A stretch of 64,000 nt of DNA from positions 434,001 through 498,000 of the forward strand of contig SRSI01000069.1 of NCBI GenBank assembly GCA_005656395.1, given 5' to 3'. Every line of letters begins with the position of its first letter. Within the stretch, counting starts at the first letter, position 1. The stretch is from Strongyloides papillosus. Lineage: Eukaryota > Nematoda > Chromadorea > Rhabditida > Strongyloididae. This document shows, piece after piece, positions 58,594 through 64,000 of this stretch. The translations under genes were made by a program, and so were the position numbers. Below the pieces are notes generated by a model. The model was not told where the DNA came from, did no database searches, and saw only the letters and a list, made by a program, of their open reading frames with translations.

Positions 58594-59100
58594 TTATTGA
58601 TATTGCAAACGCTGAGACTTCCAATAAGCAATCTGGTCTACATTACACATTGAATGATTACCCCAGACATACCAACCAAACCAATAAGTATAAATACATA
58701 CTGCTTGAAAGTAGGTACAGTCATTATCAGCACAAGCACAATCTCCTACATAAAATTCAGTAGTAAATTCATTATGGTGAAAATTTTTGTGTTTTCTAAG
58801 CAATGTCACTCTTGAATATGTTTCCATATAGTAAAATCTTTTTTCTATATATACACCAACACCTCTAAAGGCTTTTACGATTTTAACACCTACATTACCA
58901 CGCTCTGGGTAAGTGTAATTTAATAATTTTGCTACTAGATTCCCGGTTGTTCTCTGACAAGCTTTTATAGTTGAATTGTGTTCTACATTTCTTGATCTAC
59001 TTCTACTTCGATACGAAAATTTAACCCATTGAGAAGTTAAATCGAAATATAGGAATAGAATAATTAATAAAAAAGTAATTACAATAATTCTCATTGCCAT
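58594..59100 (-). CDS. Small secreted Cys-rich family, copy 4
   Basis: 168 residues (166 if starting at the second Met, MRIIVIT, the family start). Signal peptide MRIIVITFLLIILFLYFDLT; then SQWVKF, an Arg/Ser-rich patch (SYRSRSRSRNVE), STIKACQRTTG, FYYMETYSRVTLL, and the core FYVGDCACADNDCTYFQAVC, IYTYWFGWYVWGNHSMCNV. Seven cysteines in all after the signal are arranged as in the other copies. Intact; no known domain recognised. Confidence 0.75.
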   Translation of the reverse strand: MAMRIIVITFLLIILFLYFDLTSQWVKFSYRSRSRSRNVEHNSTIKACQRTTGNLVAKLLNYTYPERGNVGVKIVKAFRGVGVYIEKRFYYMETYSRVTLLRKHKNFHHNEFTTEFYVGDCACADNDCTYFQAVCIYTYWFGWYVWGNHSMCNVDQIAYWKSQRLQYQ

Positions 59101-59795
59101 TATATAGTTAACATGAAATTACACAAAATATATATATTTTTTCATTATATATATTTCCAACAATCAAATATTACCATCGAACAATTTTATCATTTTAATA
59201 AAATATATATAATAATAAAAGGGCACAAGTATTACTGATGCTACATCAGTATTTGATTTATAAAAAGTAATTTTCTTTATATTAGATTAAATCAACTTTT
59301 TATTAAGCAAGTTTGATATTTTTGAAGTTATAAATGATATAATTTAGAAATATTCTTAATAAGGGCTTTTAAGTAATAAAGATATTTAAAATGAATTTAT
59401 ATATTATTTGTGAGAATTGAAATAATCAAATATTCATTAAAAAGTTTGAAATTTCAATTTTTTTAAAACAAAGTAGTAAAAGAATAATTGAAATGATTCG
59501 TTTGTAAGATTTGGAATTTTCTTTAAAGATTCTTATGGTTTATGTAATAATTTGTATGATTTTTATGCTTTTTAACAATGTTTATTGATACTTACTAGTA
59601 CAATTTAAAAATAATAGCAATAATAAATTCATTAGTGATTATATAAATGTTTTCATCTGAAGTGATATGAAAAGGTTGTGTTTTGTATACTGAACTTTTT
59701 TTTCAATTTCAAGTTTAATATATTTCCAACATCTCTTACCATTATTTAACTTCATAGTATTAATAAACTACCATTTCTCCCCCTCAATTGAATGA
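59101..59795. other. Array spacer 4-5
   Basis: About 695 bp of recurrent spacer with the upstream element of copy 4 near 59219-59260. Confidence 0.5.
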
Positions 59796-60296
59796 TTATC
59801 TATAATACCAATATGTAGATTGGAAAGCATCAAACGGGTTTACATTACACATCGGGTGGGTACCGTAGACATACCAACCCAGCCAATATGTATAGATACA
59901 TACTGCTTGAAAATAAGAACATTCGCTATTAGCACAAATACAATCTCCAACATAAGATCTAGAATATTTTCTTGGATCAAAAAATGAATCTGAATTTTTA
60001 AAAAATTCTACTTCTGAATATATTTCTATGTAGTAAAATTTACCACATTGAGGATATAAACCAATACCTCCGTAAGCTTTAAAAAGTTTTGAGCTTTGTA
60101 AATTCACTTTTTCAGTTATTTTTTCTATTTCTTCTATTTTCTTGGCAGTTATTATTTGACAGGCTTCTATAGTTGAATTTTTCTGTATATTATATAATTT
60201 ATTCCAACTTAAAAGGTGAAATTTAACCCATTGATAAGTTAAATCGAAATGAAGGAATATAATAATTAATAAAAAAGTAACTACAATAATTCTCAT
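59796..60296 (-). CDS. Small secreted Cys-rich family, copy 5
   Basis: 166 residues from the family start MRIIVVTFLL (60296). The frame stays open upstream to 60482, but that extension is not signal-peptide-like and is absent from other copies, so I reject it. Features: signal segment to DLTYQWVKF, STIEACQIITAKK, GIGLYPQCGKFYYIEIYSEV, and the core YVGDCICANSECSYFQAVCI, YTYWLGWYVYGTHPMCNVNP. Closest to copy 6. Confidence 0.75.
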   Translation of the reverse strand: MRIIVVTFLLIIIFLHFDLTYQWVKFHLLSWNKLYNIQKNSTIEACQIITAKKIEEIEKITEKVNLQSSKLFKAYGGIGLYPQCGKFYYIEIYSEVEFFKNSDSFFDPRKYSRSYVGDCICANSECSYFQAVCIYTYWLGWYVYGTHPMCNVNPFDAFQSTYWYYR

Positions 60297-61153
60297 TGCC
60301 GTTATGATGTTAAGATGAAATTTTACAAAAATATAAGTTGGAAATTTTTTAAAAATGGTCATAAACAAATTTTTAGCCGAATAAAATATTATGAAAAAGG
60401 AGGAATCCTTTAAATTTATAATTAATTTATAACTATTGAATAAATTTTTAATCGTTTTTTTATTATAGGTTGTAAAGACCAAATAGATTCACTATATATA
60501 TAAATTTTTTCACAATATGTGTTTGCAAAAACCAAATATTACCATTAAACGATTTCCCCATTTTAATAAAATATATATTTTGACAATAGAAGGGTATAAA
60601 TATTACTAATGCTATATCATTACCCGATTCACAAAAAATAATTTTTTTAAATTGGATTAAATCAGCTTTTTATTTAGTAGGTTTGAAAATTTCGAAGGTT
60701 TAAATGATATATAATAGAAATATTTTATAAAAGAATTTCCAAGTAGTTAATATACTTAAGAATGAATTAGTAAACTGTTTGTAAAAAGTAAAGTTATCAA
60801 TTATTTATTATAAAATTTTAAATTCCAATTTTTTTTGAAACAAAGTAATGAAATAATAATTAAAGTGATTTTTTGTAATTTTTTTTAAAATTTCTTTGAC
60901 TTTTGTAATGTTTTATATGATTATAATGCTTTTAAACAATATTAATAGATGATTATTATTGTAATTTTAAGAAAATTAGCAATGACACGTTAGTTTGGTT
61001 GCATAAATGTTTCTTCTGAAGTGATATAGAAAGATTGTGTTTTAAATGCATAATATTTTTATACGATGTCAAATTCAATATATTTTCGATTTTTTTCTCA
61101 TTGTTAAACATAATATATTAATAAACATTAATTTTTCTCGATCAATAGAATAA
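60297..61153. other. Array spacer 5-6
   Basis: About 860 bp, the longest spacer. It carries extra sequence next to copy 5 (60297-60480) and the upstream element near 60592-60640. Confidence 0.5.
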
Positions 61154-61654
61154 TTAACTATAATACAAATATGTAGACTTCAAAGCATCAATCGGGTTTA
61201 CATAACACATTGGATTGGTACCATAGATATACCAACCAAGCCAATAACTATAAATACATACTGCTTGAAAATAAGAACAATTATAATTAGCACAAACACA
61301 GTCTCCAACATAAAATCTATAATATTTTCTTCGACCCAAAAATGAACCTGAATTTTTAAAAAATTCTACTTCTGAATGTATTTCCATATAGTAAAATCTT
61401 TTGCCTAGTGGATATAGACCAATACCTCCAAAGGCTTTAAAGGTTTTTGAACCTGTTAAAGTTACCTTTTCAGTAATATTTTCTATTTCTCCTATTCTTT
61501 TGGCAGTTATATTCTGACAAGCTTCTATAGTTGAATTTTTTTTTATATTATATAATCTATTCCAACTTTTAAACTGAAATTTAACCCATTGAAAGGTTAA
61601 ATCATAATATATAAATAAAAAAATTAATAAAAAAGTAATTCCAACAATTCTCAT
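61154..61654 (-). CDS. Small secreted Cys-rich family, copy 6
   Basis: 166 residues from MRIVGITFLL (61654); the frame is open upstream to 61753 but the extension is not used by analogy. Signal segment to DLTFQWVKF, STIEACQNITAKR, GIGLYPLGKRFYYMEIHSEV, core YVGDCVCANYNCSYFQAVCI, YSYWLGWYIYGTNPMCYVNP. Intact. Copies 5 and 6 are the most similar pair and form a subgroup. Confidence 0.75.
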   Translation of the reverse strand: MRIVGITFLLIFLFIYYDLTFQWVKFQFKSWNRLYNIKKNSTIEACQNITAKRIGEIENITEKVTLTGSKTFKAFGGIGLYPLGKRFYYMEIHSEVEFFKNSGSFLGRRKYYRFYVGDCVCANYNCSYFQAVCIYSYWLGWYIYGTNPMCYVNPIDALKSTYLYYS

Positions 61655-62506
61655 TGCCGTTGGAATGTTAAAATGAAATTTTACAAAGTATATATATTTT
61701 TTTGCAATATGTATTTGCAAAAACCAAATATTATCATTAAACAATTTTTTCATTTTAATTAAATATATTACGACAATAAAAGGGTAAAAATATTACTAAT
61801 GCTGTATGAGAATTCAATTTATAAAAAGTAATTTTCTTTAGATTAGATTAAATCAACTTTTTATCACGTAAGTTTGATGCTTTTGAAGTTTAAAATAATA
61901 AAATTCTAAAAATTATTCTAGATCAAGTTTTTTATTGATTTCACACAATCCATGATAGAATTTACAAGTCATTGAAAGCATATTGTGTTAATAAAAAATA
62001 CTTCCGCAATATAATTTAAATTATAAATATTTCTTGATGTTTAGCTTTGATAATATTTACTCATATTGCAAAAAATATGTTTAGGAAGTAATTAACCATG
62101 ATTTAATTTGGATATCAAACTTTAATGTACACTTTATGAAATTATAAAAGCTTTCACAAATATCAAATGATTGAACTTCCACAATACCGAATTTATAAGC
62201 CAAAATTTCATTGAAAGTGAATGCATATTATCTGTTATTATATTATATGCTACTATTATTGTGATTATGAAACTCTAGATTCTTGAGTCGTGTCTATGCT
62301 GATTTTTTTATGACCATCTGAAATGTATATAATTTAATTATTAAAAATCTGATTATTTTTGCTAAGCTATAAATCTTTTATTTGAATTTGATAATGAAAA
62401 TTAATGCTCTAGAAACTTTGATTTTTATTCTATGTAAAAATTATTAAAGAATATTAATAAAGTCATTATTGTTTCCTTTAATTTTTGGTAATAAAAAGTT
62501 TTTCAT
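61655..62506. other. Array spacer 6-7
   Basis: About 850 bp. Part of it (61915-62180) is repeated at 63205-63470, marking a longer ~1.3-kb repeat unit in this end of the array. Confidence 0.5.
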
Positions 62507-62953
62507 TTAACACATTGGATTATTTTCAAAAACTTTATATCCTAACCATTAGGTGTAAATACAGACAGCACGGAAATTATAAAATTTGTGATCAGCACAA
62601 GCACAATCTCCAATAAAGTGTAAAGCACCCTTATCTGGACTAACATAATGATTATACATTTAAAAAGAATATACTATTTAAAGAACTTCCATATAGTAAA
62701 ATCTCAATCCATAACATATACCTACGTCATAATTAGCTTTTACCATGTGAAGGCAAACCTTATGTTTTGTGGCATTGATCTTCTCTATTCTCAGTATTTG
62801 TTCACAAATAGTAAACAGACATGAGAATACCGTAAAATTATGTACATTTTTTATTCTATTAAAACTTTTAAACCGAAAACTAATCTATTTAGAAGTTAGA
62901 TCAAAATATAGAAGTCGAATAATCAAAAAAAGTGTAATTACAATAATTCTCAT
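62507..62953 (-). pseudogene. Small secreted Cys-rich family, copy 7 (broken)
   Basis: Starts MRIIVITLFL at 62953, but the conserved Trp codon of the SQWVKF site is TAG, the same position as in copy 1. Later the core FIGDCACADHKFYNFRAVCI is followed by YT and a stop. It ends at NPMC with a stop directly after Cys, lacking the usual 15-20 residue tail. Confidence 0.8.
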
Positions 62954-63811
62954 TGCTGTTGTATGGTTAAAAAGAAATTTTATAAGATATATATTATTTT
63001 GAAATACATATTTGCAACAATCAAATATTAACATTAAATGATTTTATCATTCTAATTAAATATATATTATGATAATAAAAGGGCATAAACATTATTTATG
63101 TTATATCATTATTTGATTCAATAAAAATAAATTAATCTTTGTTATAATTAAAGTACCTCTTTAATGAATATGTTTTATATTGTTAAAGTTAAATATAATA
63201 TAATTTTAAAAATTATTCTACATCAAATTTCTAGATTAAATTCACATAATCCGTGATAGAATTTATACCGTCATTGAAAGCATATTGTTTTCATAAAAAA
63301 ATATTTCCGTAACATAATTTAAATTATAAATATTGTCTTGATGTTTAATTTTAATAATATTTATTCATATTGCAAAAAATATGTTCAGCAAGTAAAAACC
63401 ATGATTTAATTTGGATATCAAGCTCCAATGTGCGCTTTATGAAATTTTAAAAGCCTTCACAAATATCAAATAATTAAACTTCTGCGAAACTGAATTTAAA
63501 AGATAAAATTCATTGAAAGTGGATAATTATTATATTATAAGTTACTATTATCGAGATAATGAAGTTTTCAATTCTTCAGTTCTGTCTATACTTATTTTTA
63601 TGATTACCTGAATATAATTGATATAATATAATTATCGAAAATTTGGCTATTTATGTTAAAATATAAATCTTTTATTTGAATTTGATAATAAAAATCACTA
63701 TTCTAGAAAATTTGATTTCTATTATATGTGAAATTTAACAATGATTGTTAATAAATTCATTATCTATATCTTTAATTTTTCTTTTATTTTTGGTATTAAA
63801 AATGTTTTTTA
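62954..63811. other. Array spacer 7-8
   Basis: About 860 bp, homologous to spacer 6-7. Upstream element near 63079-63118. Confidence 0.5.
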
Positions 63812-64000
63812 TTAACACATTGAATGATTACCATAAACTTTCCAACCAAACCAATAAGTATAGATACATACTGCTTTGAAACTAGTACATGTATAATCAG
63901 TACAAGCACAATCTCCTATATAAAATAAAGCACCTTTATCTGGACTAACATAACTATTATACATTTTATTAGTTAATACTTTTGAATAAATTTCTCTATA
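63812..64000 (-). CDS. Small secreted Cys-rich family, copy 8 (partial, cut by window end)
   Basis: 63 codons are visible, open from the window edge to a stop directly after NHSMC. Core: FYIGDCACTDYTCTSFKAVC, IYTYWFGWKVYG. It shares the short C-terminus with copy 7. The 5' part lies beyond the window, so whether it is intact cannot be decided. Confidence 0.6.
   Translation of the reverse strand, partial: YREIYSKVLTNKMYNSYVSPDKGALFYIGDCACTDYTCTSFKAVCIYTYWFGWKVYGNHSMC

Noticed and set aside
60297..60482. N-terminal extension of array copy 5
   Set aside because: Open by chance; other copies start at MRII and the extension would bury the signal peptide.

Overview
The window looks like nuclear DNA of an AT-rich nematode. 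The evidence is a serpentine chemoreceptor of Srg type, a catalytically degenerate (WAGO-like) Argonaute, mostly short introns (about 43-80 bp) with GTAAG-like donors and T-rich AG acceptors, splice-like acceptors abutting start codons, and low GC throughout. A clade IV worm of the Strongyloides/Parastrongyloides/Rhabditophanes kind would fit, but that placement is inference.

1-42 kb is conserved gene space with long AT-rich gaps. In order it holds TFIIH subunit GTF2H5 (+), an FMR1/FXR RNA-binding protein (+), a secreted Cys-rich orphan (+), a membrane-anchored PPP phosphatase (-), two head-to-tail J-domain membrane proteins that may form an operon (+), a four-TM protein (+), a single-pass membrane protein (-), an N-myristoylation-motif carboxylesterase (-), an Srg receptor (-), HEATR5/Laa1 (-, with a 5.85 kb exon), the Argonaute (-) and, divergent from it, the kinetochore protein Zwilch (+). 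These are followed by two paralogous genes that join a SATB/DVE-like ubiquitin-like domain to a homeodomain (-,-), with matching lengths for their first three exons.

Mobile and repeat DNA in this half includes a 353-bp piggyBac-like MITE with TTAA ends and two copies of a ~100-bp foldback element. One foldback copy is caught inside a tandem repeat, where a sister repeat shows the empty site. Repeats also sit around the Argonaute, downstream of Zwilch and upstream of the esterase.

43.4-64 kb is an accessory, lineage-specific region. A ~5.8-kb module of three + strand genes is duplicated in tandem: X, an orphan intracellular protein; M1 and M2, secreted M13/neprilysin-like proteins. All four M13 copies have lost the HExxH zinc motif, so they are probable pseudoproteases. 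Every gene in the module has a TATATAAAA box 38-48 bp before its ATG.

The module abuts an array of at least eight minus-strand copies of a small secreted Cys-rich family, with a period of about 1.1-1.4 kb. Four copies are intact, three are pseudogenes and one is cut by the window end. The array spacer and the 3' flank of M2 share sequence, so the two expansions appear physically linked. This secreted-protein region is the best candidate here for something undescribed.

All splice structures were worked out by eye from frame, phase and splice consensus, and family calls rest on recalled motifs. No search was run.
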